Assembly (NCBI RefSeq): GCF_000455265.1
Contig: NZ_HG005142.1
Location: 307,079 to 371,078 of the forward strand
DNA from: Paenibacillus antibioticophila
GTDB taxonomy: Bacteria; Bacillota; Bacilli; Paenibacillales; Paenibacillaceae
Direction: 5' to 3'
Length of the DNA: 64,000 bases
A program made the translations under genes and the position numbers. A model generated the notes under the pieces. It did no database searches. It was not told where the DNA came from and saw nothing but the letters and a program-made list of their open reading frames with translations. The first letter of the stretch is position 1. The number at the start of each line of letters is the position of its first letter. Below, piece by piece: positions 17,640 to 25,518 of the stretch.

Positions 17640-19268
17640 ATGATCAAATTGTTGATTGCCGATGACGAGGCGCTTGTATGCGTTGGTCTTCAGTCTATGC
17701 TGAGGTGGGAGGATTACCGGATCGAAATTGTCGGCGTAGCCCATAACGGCGCGCAGGCCGAGGAAATGATCGATAGTCTGCAGCCTGATATTGTTATCAC
17801 CGATATTAAAATGCCTATTAAAACGGGGTTGCAAGTAGCTGAATCTGTGCGAAGAAAATCAGGGTGTGCTCCGAAATTCATTATTTTAACGAGCTATGAA
17901 GATTTCCAATATGCCCGCGGTGCGATCGAAGTAAGGGCTGTCGATTACCTTGTGAAGCTGGAGCTCACTCCGAAAATGCTGGAGGAATCCGTCCTGCGGG
18001 CTATTTCCATGTTGGAGGAATCCGAAGCGGCTTCCGGGCAGCCCCAGCTGGATTATCGCAGAAATCTGCAGGATCTTCGGGATAAATTTTTTATCCGCTT
18101 GTTTAATCATCTGTTTGAGAGCAGGGAGCAGGTTCTCCTGCAAAAGAATGATCTGGAGCTCGAGCTGGATGCCCCGGCTTACGTCGTCTGTACATGCCGC
18201 ATTCTGGGTCCGGACACCGTGCCTGCCCGCGGAGACAAGCTCGCTGCCCTTTGTACCAGCACGGTTCAGATGGCCAGAGAGACCTTAGCCTCCTCCGGGC
18301 CTTGTCATATCACGAGCCTGGATCTTAGAAACTTTGCCATTACCCTGCCTCTGCCGGGAAGAGAAACGGACCTATGGCTGGGTGATCTGCAAAAGCGGCT
18401 GCACGACATGGCGAGGCTGCTGCACAATTACTTTAATGTCATCCTGATCGCAGGCGTTGGCATCGCTGTTGAGGATCCCTATTTGCTATATGAAAGCTAC
18501 CAGTCCGCAAGAAAAGCTCTGCCTGTAAATAGCCAGGAGCAGAGCATTGTCTTCTTCACAAATGAACCGCAAGCTTCCGAGCCGGATGCTTCCCTGTTTG
18601 ATTACTCCGCCTTGCGCTCGGACATTCGCCGGGCCTTTGAGGAGATGGATGTTCAGGCTCTCCATGAGATGATCACCCGGCTGATCGACCGCTTTGCCGG
18701 ACAGCCGCACCTGCTGGTCTCGGCAACAGATGCGGCAAGCAATCTGCTCTACATGGCTACCTCCTTGCTCGCGGATGGCGAACAGATTGTCGAGCACATT
18801 TTCGAACATGAGCCTGAAGGCTACCGGGCGATTTACCAGAAGCATTCCATGGAGGGGATCATTGATTGGCTCATCCAGTTCCGCGACGGCTGCTGCAGCA
18901 TTCTGCCCGGCCGCAGGCAGACTTATAAGGAACAAGTCGTCAGAAATGTCCAGGAATATATCAAGCGTAATCTGGACAGCAAGCTATCCTTGAATCAGGT
19001 GGCGGATATGTTCAGCTTCAGTCCCAATTACTTAAGCCATCTGTTCGCCAAGACCGCCAAGGTCAATTTTGTCGAGTATGTCACGGAGACCAAAATCTCG
19101 GCGGCTAAAGAAATGATGCAGCGCGGCGAAGGACGAATATATGAAATTTCTCAGCGTCTTGGATATGAGAGTGCATTTTATTTCAGCAAAGTGTTCAAAA
19201 AGGTAGAGGGGATCTCGCCGCGGGAATACATGCAGCGCCTGGGCACTCTATCGCAAGCTGAGCGTTAA
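17640..19268 (+). CDS. AraC-type response regulator (YesN type)
   Basis: About 542 residues: an N-terminal receiver domain (LLIADDEALVCVGLQSM, phospho-acceptor Asp in DIVITDIKMPIKTG, Thr in IILTSYEDF, Lys in VKLELTP), a long middle region of about 300 residues, and a C-terminal AraC HTH pair (LSLNQVADMFSFSPNYLSHL and IYEISQRLGYESAFYFSKVF). ATG 17640 has GAGG 8 nt upstream; the in-frame GTG at 17631 overlaps it. It partners the upstream kinase and is the likely activator of the divergent solute-binding protein and permease genes and the downstream uronide genes. It ends tail to tail with the methyltransferase gene with a 4-nt overlap. Confidence 0.92.
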   Translation: MIKLLIADDEALVCVGLQSMLRWEDYRIEIVGVAHNGAQAEEMIDSLQPDIVITDIKMPIKTGLQVAESVRRKSGCAPKFIILTSYEDFQYARGAIEVRAVDYLVKLELTPKMLEESVLRAISMLEESEAASGQPQLDYRRNLQDLRDKFFIRLFNHLFESREQVLLQKNDLELELDAPAYVVCTCRILGPDTVPARGDKLAALCTSTVQMARETLASSGPCHITSLDLRNFAITLPLPGRETDLWLGDLQKRLHDMARLLHNYFNVILIAGVGIAVEDPYLLYESYQSARKALPVNSQEQSIVFFTNEPQASEPDASLFDYSALRSDIRRAFEEMDVQALHEMITRLIDRFAGQPHLLVSATDAASNLLYMATSLLADGEQIVEHIFEHEPEGYRAIYQKHSMEGIIDWLIQFRDGCCSILPGRRQTYKEQVVRNVQEYIKRNLDSKLSLNQVADMFSFSPNYLSHLFAKTAKVNFVEYVTETKISAAKEMMQRGEGRIYEISQRLGYESAFYFSKVFKKVEGISPREYMQRLGTLSQAER

Positions 19269-20155
19269 TTTCTCGAATACATCTTTTCATCTTGCAAACG
19301 AATAAGCACTTTAGCAAATCGCCCGCCTTGATGGATGATCACTTCGCCGGTCGGATAGGCCTGCTCCAAATAGTCGGCAACCACTTTCATTTTCCGGGTA
19401 TCCTCGGCCAGCCCCTGGCCCCGGAACCAGCTGATCATTTCCTGCATGGCTGCTTCGACAGAGACCTCGGTCGTCTTCAGCTCCCGTGTAACTAGCGATT
19501 CATACGAATAGCCCTTGAGGAACAGGAGATGCAGGAGATAAGCAACCTCCGCCGGCTTCGAGGCATGCGGCTTGTCGCTAATCAAAGGCCAGATTTCATT
19601 TGCGAGACTGTTCTCTGCGGCACCTGCCGGCATACTGATGTAGCAATACTGCTTCGCACACTGAATTATTTTCTCTACGCTCTCCCAGTTGTAGATGACC
19701 GGACACATGGAGGCAAAGACCAGATCAAAGGCTTGGTTCCAGCCTCTGGCGTGTACATCAATGTTTTCAAAAGGCTCTGGAACTATCTTCACCGGGTTAT
19801 CGGTAAAAGGCTTCGTATTTTCCTCCAGCAGCTTCACCAATGGCAAAGAGGACTCAACAGCAGTCACATGGGCTCCCTGCTCTGCGAACGGAACGGAGAA
19901 CACGCCGGAGGCAGCCCCGATATCCAGCACGGAGGCCTGATGAAAGCGGACTCCCTGGTCCTCAATCCAGTTCAGAATACGTCTGCTTCTCTTTCTCCCT
20001 TCTTCGTTGAAGGACTGCTCGTTAAAGGTCTCTGCCTTATGGTCAAAAGCATTGGCTGGCGAAAAGCCGGCCAGCTTCATCTTATTAAGAACTGCATCCC
20101 CCTGCTCTTTCCAGGCCTGCTCCCAAACCTCGAGACTAAAAAATTCGTTCTTCAT
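19265..20155 (-). CDS. Class I SAM-dependent methyltransferase
   Basis: A 296-residue soluble Rossmann-fold methyltransferase. Motif I is SVLDIGAASGVFSVPFAEQG (SAM-binding GxxxG-type), followed by an acidic strand end (VTAVESSLPL) and FDLVFASMCPVIYNWE (motif IV region). The ATG overlaps the stop of the flavoprotein gene (TAATG), so the two are translationally coupled and share the Rrf2-type promoter. The substrate is unknown. Coupling to a thiol-disulphide-type flavoprotein suggests a redox- or thiol-related small molecule (inference). Confidence 0.85.
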   Translation of the reverse strand: MKNEFFSLEVWEQAWKEQGDAVLNKMKLAGFSPANAFDHKAETFNEQSFNEEGRKRSRRILNWIEDQGVRFHQASVLDIGAASGVFSVPFAEQGAHVTAVESSLPLVKLLEENTKPFTDNPVKIVPEPFENIDVHARGWNQAFDLVFASMCPVIYNWESVEKIIQCAKQYCYISMPAGAAENSLANEIWPLISDKPHASKPAEVAYLLHLLFLKGYSYESLVTRELKTTEVSVEAAMQEMISWFRGQGLAEDTRKMKVVADYLEQAYPTGEVIIHQGGRFAKVLIRLQDEKMYSRN

Positions 20156-21078
20156 TATTTTCCCTCTCTCATCCAGTTTTCCGTATTCAATTCATTGTTT
20201 ATCGCGGCAGCAGTGACCGCACCTTTAGAGGCAGCGGCAATGGCCTGATGCATCCGTGAGGCTGCGTCTCCGGCGCAATATACGCCTGGGATACTCGTCT
20301 TTCCATACTCATCGACTGCCACGATTCCTTCATCCGTCATTCTGCAGCCGATATCCTGCGGAAGATGGGACCCCATCACCAGATCCGGCTTGAAAAAGAT
20401 CCCCCGGCATGGAATGGAGGTTCCGTCCTCCAGCACAACCTGCTGAGCAATCCCCTGAACCGAATCAATCTGACGAATCGGAGAATCAAATAAGGAGATT
20501 CCATGCTGCTGAAGCTCTTCGCGCTGAGCTTCCGTTAATCCATCGGGACCGTTCGTGCAGATGGTAAGATTCTTGCTCCAACCCCATAGGACAGGTGCAA
20601 AATGCATAAGCTCCGGTCCTTGATTGATGACTACAAGCCGCTCGTCCCGCAATTCCCAGCCATCGCAGTAAGGGCAGACAAAAGCGCTTTTTCCATACAC
20701 TTCGGATAACCCCGGAAGGTTCAGCGGGCGGTCAGCCATTCCTACCGCGAAGAATAACTTTTTGGCCATATATACGGATCCCTGTGCGGTCGTAATCTGG
20801 AAGTCTCCATCCTCCCCCGTTGCGGCTACGGCCTTATCCTTAATAAAGGTTACGGAAGGATAGGCGCTTATCTCTTCCTGGGCAATACGCCGGAACTCGC
20901 CTGGCGTGATTCCGTCACGGGTAAGAAAGCCATGGGCATGCTGTGTTACCGCGTTACGCGGGGATCCTTCATCGATCACAGCCACGTCCTTCCTTGCTCT
21001 TCCCAGCACTAGGGCTGCGTTCAGCCCGGCAGGACCGCCTCCAATAATCAGAACATCGTACCTCTTGCTATTCGTCAT
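20155..21078 (-). CDS. Thioredoxin-reductase-like FAD/NAD(P)-dependent oxidoreductase
   Basis: About 307 residues, the usual length for the TrxR-like class. The FAD-binding motif is DVLIIGGGPAGLNAALVLG. A CPYC redox-centre motif (SAFVCPYCDGWELRD) corresponds to the TrxR CxxC, and the C-terminal FAD motif is IPGVYCAGDAASRMHQA. The NAD(P) motif region is atypical (RLVVINQGPELMHFAPVL), lacking a clear GxGxxA. It may therefore take electrons differently, as in TrxR-like proteins without NADPH specificity. ATG 21078 is 8 nt after AAAGGTGG. It is preceded by a 25-bp inverted-repeat operator shared with the Rrf2 gene. Confidence 0.85.
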   Translation of the reverse strand: MTNSKRYDVLIIGGGPAGLNAALVLGRARKDVAVIDEGSPRNAVTQHAHGFLTRDGITPGEFRRIAQEEISAYPSVTFIKDKAVAATGEDGDFQITTAQGSVYMAKKLFFAVGMADRPLNLPGLSEVYGKSAFVCPYCDGWELRDERLVVINQGPELMHFAPVLWGWSKNLTICTNGPDGLTEAQREELQQHGISLFDSPIRQIDSVQGIAQQVVLEDGTSIPCRGIFFKPDLVMGSHLPQDIGCRMTDEGIVAVDEYGKTSIPGVYCAGDAASRMHQAIAAASKGAVTAAAINNELNTENWMREGK

Positions 21079-21101
21079 TTTTTGTTCCACCTTTCATTGT
21101 T

Positions 21102-21126
21102 ATTATAGACCTGTGATATCCATAAT
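21102..21126 (-). promoter_or_regulatory. Rrf2-type operator, copy 1
   Basis: A 25-bp imperfect inverted repeat, ATTATAGAC-N7-ATCCATAAT, 24 bp before the start of the flavoprotein gene. It aligns base for base with the inverted repeat at 21674-21698 before the Rrf2 gene (left arm ATTATGGAT there). Confidence 0.7.
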
Positions 21127-21154
21127 TGAGGTGCAAGAAGGGGTTACTTCTTGC

Positions 21155-21643
21155 TCATGGCTTCATTTCGCAATTCTTCGCTGCCATATTCAGGACAGAC
21201 TGAATAGTCTGCTCCTGCAGGTATTGGTGAAGATGCTGCTCAGCGCCGTACATCACTCGTTCCACCAAGCAAGTATTTCGCGGGGCATCCGTCCGGTCGC
21301 AATCGCCTTCCGCCTCGTTTCCCGGTTTCGCTAATAGCTGATGTTGCTGAGAGGCTGAATTGGAGCATTCAAATAGCCGCTGTCTTCCCTCGATGACTTG
21401 GATCACATCCAGAAAAGTAATCTGATCGGCAGGCCGCGCCAGCTCATAGCCGCCATTTACCCCGGGAACGGCCCGCACAATCCCGTCCTGCCGCAGCTTG
21501 GACATAATTTTGGACAAATAACTTTCGGACACTCCAAGCTTCGAGGACAGCTCTTTAATCCCGATATTGCTTTGGCGATCCGAATGGCCCAAATGAAGCA
21601 AGGCGTGCAGCGCGTAATCAGTGCTTTTGGAATACTGCATCAT
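21155..21643 (-). CDS. Rrf2-family transcriptional regulator
   Basis: A 162-residue DNA-binding repressor. The winged HTH is at residues about 5-85 (STDYALHALLHLGHSD, IKELSSKLGVSESYLSKIMSKL, GYELARPADQITFLDVIQVI). The C-terminal part has Cys residues (FECSNS, GDCDR, NTCLVE) spaced like the iron-sulphur or thiol sensor Cys of IscR/NsrR/CymR-type members. It is translated from ATG 21643 behind AAGGAAG. Its own promoter carries a 25-bp operator, repeated before the flavoprotein gene, so it probably represses both and responds to a redox or sulphur signal (inference). Confidence 0.9.
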   Translation of the reverse strand: MMQYSKSTDYALHALLHLGHSDRQSNIGIKELSSKLGVSESYLSKIMSKLRQDGIVRAVPGVNGGYELARPADQITFLDVIQVIEGRQRLFECSNSASQQHQLLAKPGNEAEGDCDRTDAPRNTCLVERVMYGAEQHLHQYLQEQTIQSVLNMAAKNCEMKP

Positions 21644-21673
21644 TCTGTCTTCCTTTTCTTTTGATAATCATTA

Positions 21674-21698
21674 ATTATGGATCTACGGTATCCATAAT
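21674..21698 (-). promoter_or_regulatory. Rrf2-type operator, copy 2 (autoregulation)
   Basis: A perfect 9-bp-arm inverted repeat ATTATGGAT-N7-ATCCATAAT, 31 bp before the Rrf2 start. The same spacing and right arm occur at 21102-21126. Confidence 0.75.
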
Positions 21699-21737
21699 AA
21701 CAGACTAGAGCGTGGATTACAACCTTGAACCTAAAAA

Positions 21738-21778
21738 TACCGGCTTCTCAAGCAAAAAAGCTGCTTGAAAAGCCGGTA
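21738..21778 (-). terminator. Intrinsic terminator of the VOC/Met-type operon
   Basis: Arms TACCGGCTTCTCAAGCA and TGCTTGAAAAGCCGGTA form a long stem (one mismatch region), and the minus strand continues into a TTTTT run. It lies 30 bp past the VOC gene stop and ends the nine-gene unit. Confidence 0.85.
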
Positions 21779-21807
21779 CTGGTGGAATACCTGTCATAAA
21801 TCAACTA

Positions 21808-22572
21808 TCAAACGAAGACATATTCTCCTTCACCAATCCGAAGGGTCTTTCCTTGTAATTCCGTTGAATCTGTTTCAATGATGACCTGTTTGAATTGGTT
21901 CTCGTCTCCTTGTACGAAGTCAAAGGACTTATCTCCAATTTTCAGGGTAGCCGATTCAGAATGTGATTTTATAACAGGCAATTGAAATAACTCTCCCCAA
22001 TGTTCGGCGGCAGCCGCAGGATTGGAGACGCGGAATACGGCATTTACAATTTCAGCATGACCCGAAGGGTGAGGCCGTATGACTCCAGACGCGGATAGGC
22101 GCTCCAGCCTTTCTTCATCGTTTCCGCTCCATTGAATAATAAATGGATAGACCAGCCCTTGGAAGTCGCCATCAATGGTCAGCATCCGCCATTCTATTAA
22201 TCTGCCTTCATGATCCAGACGCCGGCCATCGATGATAGGGGATAGGGATAAGCCTGCCAACTTGAGAGAAGCAGCTACCTCTTCAATATCGTCAGTGCGA
22301 AGTACAACTCTACTTAGTATCTCATGCTCTGGAAGAGCTTTAACCGCATCCCTTACAACGACATTATGCTCGGTCGCCTTGGCTAACTCCAGATTCTCAA
22401 TGCCAAGAAACTCAATATAAGTTAACCCAAAGTAACTTAAGGTATTATAGGTCCCCCAAGCCTTGTGAGCTCCTCCTTTGAAGGCTGCCAAACCATGCTC
22501 TTCGAAGAGTTCAACCGGCTTGTCCAGATTATTCACGTAATGCACCAAGTGGTCCCATTTGAGCTTTGCCAT
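21808..22572 (-). CDS. VOC-superfamily (glyoxalase-like) protein
   Basis: A 254-residue protein with two glyoxalase-like half-domains. The first begins WDHLVHYVNNLDKPVELFEEHG, a typical VOC strand with its His ligand, and continues TYIEFLGIE with the Glu ligand. The second half starts near HAEIVNAVFRVSNP. The family uses a metal for lyase, dioxygenase or isomerase chemistry, but many members only bind ligands. It is the last gene of the Met-type unit and overlaps the preceding gene stop by TAATG, so the two are coupled. The substrate is unknown. Confidence 0.82.
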   Translation of the reverse strand: MAKLKWDHLVHYVNNLDKPVELFEEHGLAAFKGGAHKAWGTYNTLSYFGLTYIEFLGIENLELAKATEHNVVVRDAVKALPEHEILSRVVLRTDDIEEVAASLKLAGLSLSPIIDGRRLDHEGRLIEWRMLTIDGDFQGLVYPFIIQWSGNDEERLERLSASGVIRPHPSGHAEIVNAVFRVSNPAAAAEHWGELFQLPVIKSHSESATLKIGDKSFDFVQGDENQFKQVIIETDSTELQGKTLRIGEGEYVFV

Positions 22573-23381
22573 TATTCTTTCACTCCCAGTTCGGTGGTCC
22601 GCTTCACAGCCGCCAGAACGCTTCTTTGCAGCCCGGCAGCGAAGTCGCTATTGTTCAGCTCATACAAGCCGTGAATCCCCACCCCGCCAGGCGAGTTATT
22701 AATATCAAGCAATTGTCTCGGATGCATGCCTGTCTGCTGCAGCATCGCAACTGCACCCAGCATGTTCTCCAGCGCTACCTTCCATGCTTGCTCCCGCGGC
22801 AGTCCTGCAAGTACGCCAGCGTCTGCAAGAGACTCAATGAAGTAATAGATATAGTTAGGTCCGGCCACTCCAAACCCGGTGAAGATGTCTATCAGAGACT
22901 CCTCGAGATATTGCACTTTGCCGAACCCAAGCAGGAAATCTTCAACCTGATCCTTGGCAGCGAATGCATTCAAGGCTACACCGCTATATCCATATCCCGT
23001 ATCGGTCAACGTGTTCGGGATGACCCGGATGATCGGACGTTCAACTCCAAAGTAGCTGCCCAGCTTTTCAATCGTTACCCCCGCTACGATCGACACGATA
23101 GCGGCAGACGGCGAGGCAAATTGCTGAACAAGGTGTCCAAGTGCTGCCAGATCATCTTGAGGCCGAACAGCCACTACGATTAATGCTGCCGTGGAGAGGA
23201 CCTGCTCTTGTCTGCCTTCCGTATTAACGCCGTACTTTGTATTTAACAACTGAAGGCGCGCCTCATTAATATCGGATACACTGATTTGCTCTGCGGGCAG
23301 CGTACCCTTGGCAATACATGCGCGAATAATCGCTTCCGCCATCTGTCCTCCGCCAATAAAATGAATCCTTCTCTTTGTCAT
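22572..23381 (-). CDS. Pyrroline-5-carboxylate reductase-like protein (ProC/ComER type)
   Basis: About 269 residues, the usual P5CR length. The N-terminal NADP Rossmann motif is IHFIGGGQMAEAIIRA, the mid motif is VVAVRPQDDL (VKPQ in P5CRs), and the C-terminal dimer helices include VAGPNYIYYFIESLADAG and LLDINNSPGGVGIHGLYEL, close to the family SPGGTT signature but with Gly-Gly-Val-Gly. These differences suggest a paralogue acting on a substrate other than pyrroline-5-carboxylate. ATG 23381 follows AAGGAAG by 9 nt. It sits between the solute-binding lipoprotein and VOC genes of the Met-type unit. Confidence 0.85.
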   Translation of the reverse strand: MTKRRIHFIGGGQMAEAIIRACIAKGTLPAEQISVSDINEARLQLLNTKYGVNTEGRQEQVLSTAALIVVAVRPQDDLAALGHLVQQFASPSAAIVSIVAGVTIEKLGSYFGVERPIIRVIPNTLTDTGYGYSGVALNAFAAKDQVEDFLLGFGKVQYLEESLIDIFTGFGVAGPNYIYYFIESLADAGVLAGLPREQAWKVALENMLGAVAMLQQTGMHPRQLLDINNSPGGVGIHGLYELNNSDFAAGLQRSVLAAVKRTTELGVKE

Positions 23382-23398
23382 GTCAGCCACTTCCTTAG

Positions 23399-24229
23399 TT
23401 AGTTGTTCTCCCACGCTTCCGGCAGGATAAAACCATCATATTTCTCTAGGCCGAGGATGTATTCCTCAAACTCCTTGGATTCATATGCGGCCTTCAAATC
23501 CTTTGCCCATTGAGTGCCTTCATCCTTTTTGTTAATGGATACGATGATTCTATGCTGCATAGGTGTATTTTCAATTTTAAGCGCATCTGTAATCTTTCTG
23601 TCCGGCGCATTTGCAATGTAATTGCCGTTTACAACCCCATAATCAACATCTTGAAGTGATACGAGAATTTGTGCCGGGTCCAAAATCTTAATATCGATAT
23701 TAAACTTGTCCGGCTCCATACTATTGATGTTGAAATCAGCGACACCTGCTCCTTCTTTAATCTTGATCCAGCCCAGCTCCTCCAGAATACGAAGGGCGCG
23801 CTCTTGGTTTACCGGGTCGTTAGGAACAGCTACGGTTGTACCGTCTTTGACATCGTCCAGTGAAGTATGGTTTACAGAGTACAGACCCTGCGGAGCCCCT
23901 GGAACATAAGCAATCCCTACCATGTCCGCATTAATCTCCTCGTTGATTGCTTCCATATAGGCCGTGCTCTGGAACACGCTCGCGTCAATGGAGCCTTCCT
24001 TCATCGCGGGATTGACCTGCATATTTTGCGAGAAGGTTTTGATTTCAACGGTATAGCCTTGCTCCTCCAGGATTGGCAAGATCGATTGACGGAATTGCTC
24101 CTCATAGGTACCGACTCCAAACCCAACCGTGATCTTCTTCTTATCCCCGCCATCGTCCGCTTGTTTACTGCCGCAAGCCGTCAGCACTGCAAGAACCCCT
24201 ATCAACACTACCAACATTAATTTTTTCAT
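23399..24229 (-). CDS. MetQ/NlpA-family solute-binding lipoprotein
   Basis: A 276-residue lipoprotein. The signal peptide MKKLMLVVLIGVLAVLTAC ends at the lipobox LTAC. The mature part is MetQ-like (ITVGFGVGTYEEQFRQSILP, LEEQGYTVEIKTFSQNM, VAVPNDPVNQERALRILEEL, LVSLQDVDYGVVNGNYIANA). This family delivers methionine or related amino acids to MetNI. Its genes are split from metN/metI by the UroD-like gene and the third MITE-like element. Ligand identity (methionine, a thioether derivative, or an N-acyl amino acid product) is not readable. Confidence 0.92.
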   Translation of the reverse strand: MKKLMLVVLIGVLAVLTACGSKQADDGGDKKKITVGFGVGTYEEQFRQSILPILEEQGYTVEIKTFSQNMQVNPAMKEGSIDASVFQSTAYMEAINEEINADMVGIAYVPGAPQGLYSVNHTSLDDVKDGTTVAVPNDPVNQERALRILEELGWIKIKEGAGVADFNINSMEPDKFNIDIKILDPAQILVSLQDVDYGVVNGNYIANAPDRKITDALKIENTPMQHRIIVSINKKDEGTQWAKDLKAAYESKEFEEYILGLEKYDGFILPEAWENN

Positions 24230-24240
24230 ACACCCATCTC

Positions 24241-25260
24241 CTATTCAAATATTATATTTTTAAATTGCTCCAACGCCTCATCCGTCACGTTCAACGGAAT
24301 CGCGCAATTTGGCGAGAGAATAAACGGTTGGTCCTTCATAAAGGCTAAAGCATCCTTCGCTTGCTTGCGAATCTGTATAATATCATTTGCTGCGAACAAT
24401 CCGTGATCAACGCCCCCTACTTTCGTAGCTTTGAGATCTGCATCCAAACCAGGATTTCCTTCGGCTACAGTATCCCAGCTGATTCCGTCAATTCGATAAT
24501 CATTAAATTTTTCCGGCTTCGCATGAGCACCGCAGGTATGAAGAATATTCTTACCATAGGCTGCAGCTTCCAGGACAATAGAATCATACGGTCTGGAGAA
24601 TTCATCAAACCTAGCTTCATCAAACAAACCCGGATGCGCCGTACCGGTTACCGCGTAGAACAAACCATCCGAGCCTGCTTGACGCAGCTCTTGCACATAA
24701 TCAGCTAAGGTTAATGAAATGACATGTAGCGCATGGTGAGCCGCCGCTCTATGTTCCTTGAACAGCGAATCCAAAGTAACGGGCTGCTCAATACCGAATA
24801 CGGTTTTGGTTACATAAGCCGATCGCCCTACAATGAACAGCAGCACCGTTAAGGGTGAAAATACCGTTTGAATCAGCGGGGTATCGGGTAACCCTTGACG
24901 TATCTTTCGAACTGCCTCCAAATGCTCCTGTAGTGATGGCGTCTGGGTTGCCTTCTTCACTTCAAGCTCCCAAAGACGCTCCGCCGTTGGGATAACCGTT
25001 GATTTCTGCCTAGGGAATACGGTTTGATAATCGGTAAAGTCATATTGATTGTCCCAAGCTTCTGCCAAGTAAGTCGCTCTCGGATTAATCTTGACCCAAT
25101 CCCAATCATGTTTTTTCGTAAACGAAATCGTTATTTCCGCCAAATCATCCGCATTCTGTTCCTTGTCAATAAAATGGCGCCACCCGCTGACAATGGGACG
25201 GTCTGCCCGCTCTCCGGATAATAGGGCATTGAATCGATCCTGCTTGCTCCATGCACTCAA
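24241..25260 (-). CDS. UroD-family methyltransferase-like protein with H-x-C...C zinc site
   Basis: A 339-residue TIM-barrel protein of the uroporphyrinogen-decarboxylase superfamily. It lacks the haem-pathway UroD context and keeps the zinc-type ligands of MtaA/MtbA-like methyltransferases: HTC in ILHTCGAHAKP (His about 241, Cys about 243) and Cys about 319 in ILSPNCAIP, near the C terminus. Such zinc sites activate a thiol for methyl transfer. Its position in a Met-type importer operon suggests methyl transfer to or from an imported thioether amino acid (inference). TTG 25260 is chosen because GGGAGG is 8 nt upstream. The third MITE-like element lies immediately before it. Confidence 0.8.
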   Translation of the reverse strand: MSAWSKQDRFNALLSGERADRPIVSGWRHFIDKEQNADDLAEITISFTKKHDWDWVKINPRATYLAEAWDNQYDFTDYQTVFPRQKSTVIPTAERLWELEVKKATQTPSLQEHLEAVRKIRQGLPDTPLIQTVFSPLTVLLFIVGRSAYVTKTVFGIEQPVTLDSLFKEHRAAAHHALHVISLTLADYVQELRQAGSDGLFYAVTGTAHPGLFDEARFDEFSRPYDSIVLEAAAYGKNILHTCGAHAKPEKFNDYRIDGISWDTVAEGNPGLDADLKATKVGGVDHGLFAANDIIQIRKQAKDALAFMKDQPFILSPNCAIPLNVTDEALEQFKNIIFE

Positions 25261-25282
25261 TTGAAGTTCCTCCCTGTGTTAT

Positions 25283-25513
25283 CTATTAAGTTGAACTAAT
25301 AACGTACGCACGTTGAGGTCAACGTGTGAAGTATTCTTACGATCGCTGTTGTTCGCGGATTTCTCTGATTGAACTAAGCCATCATAAGGTGGAAATCCAC
25401 TCACAAAGGCGAACGCTTCCGCTGAATGCTTCCGAAGTAGCTTTCTTGCAGAAAGCTTGTAACACTTCACACTTATGCCCTTTCTGCGTAGCTCATTTAG
25501 TTCAACTTATCTA
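25283..25513. mobile_element. MITE-like element, copy 3 (231 bp)
   Basis: The ends CTATTAAGTTGAACTAA (25283-25299) and the complementary TTAGTTCAACTTATCTAG form the terminal inverted repeats. It shares TTCTTACGATCGCTGTTGTT, CTCACAAAGGCGAACGCT and a CACTTCACACTTATGCCC-like right part with copy 1. It contains no coding frame of note and fills the gap between metI-type and UroD-type genes, ending 5 bp from the metI-type stop. Confidence 0.8.
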
Positions 25514-25518
25514 GTTAT

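Noticed and set aside
25283..25513. Riboswitch or T-box leader between metI-type and UroD-type genes
   Set aside because: The structure is explained by the MITE-like inverted repeats also found at two other loci; no SAM or T-box motifs were seen.
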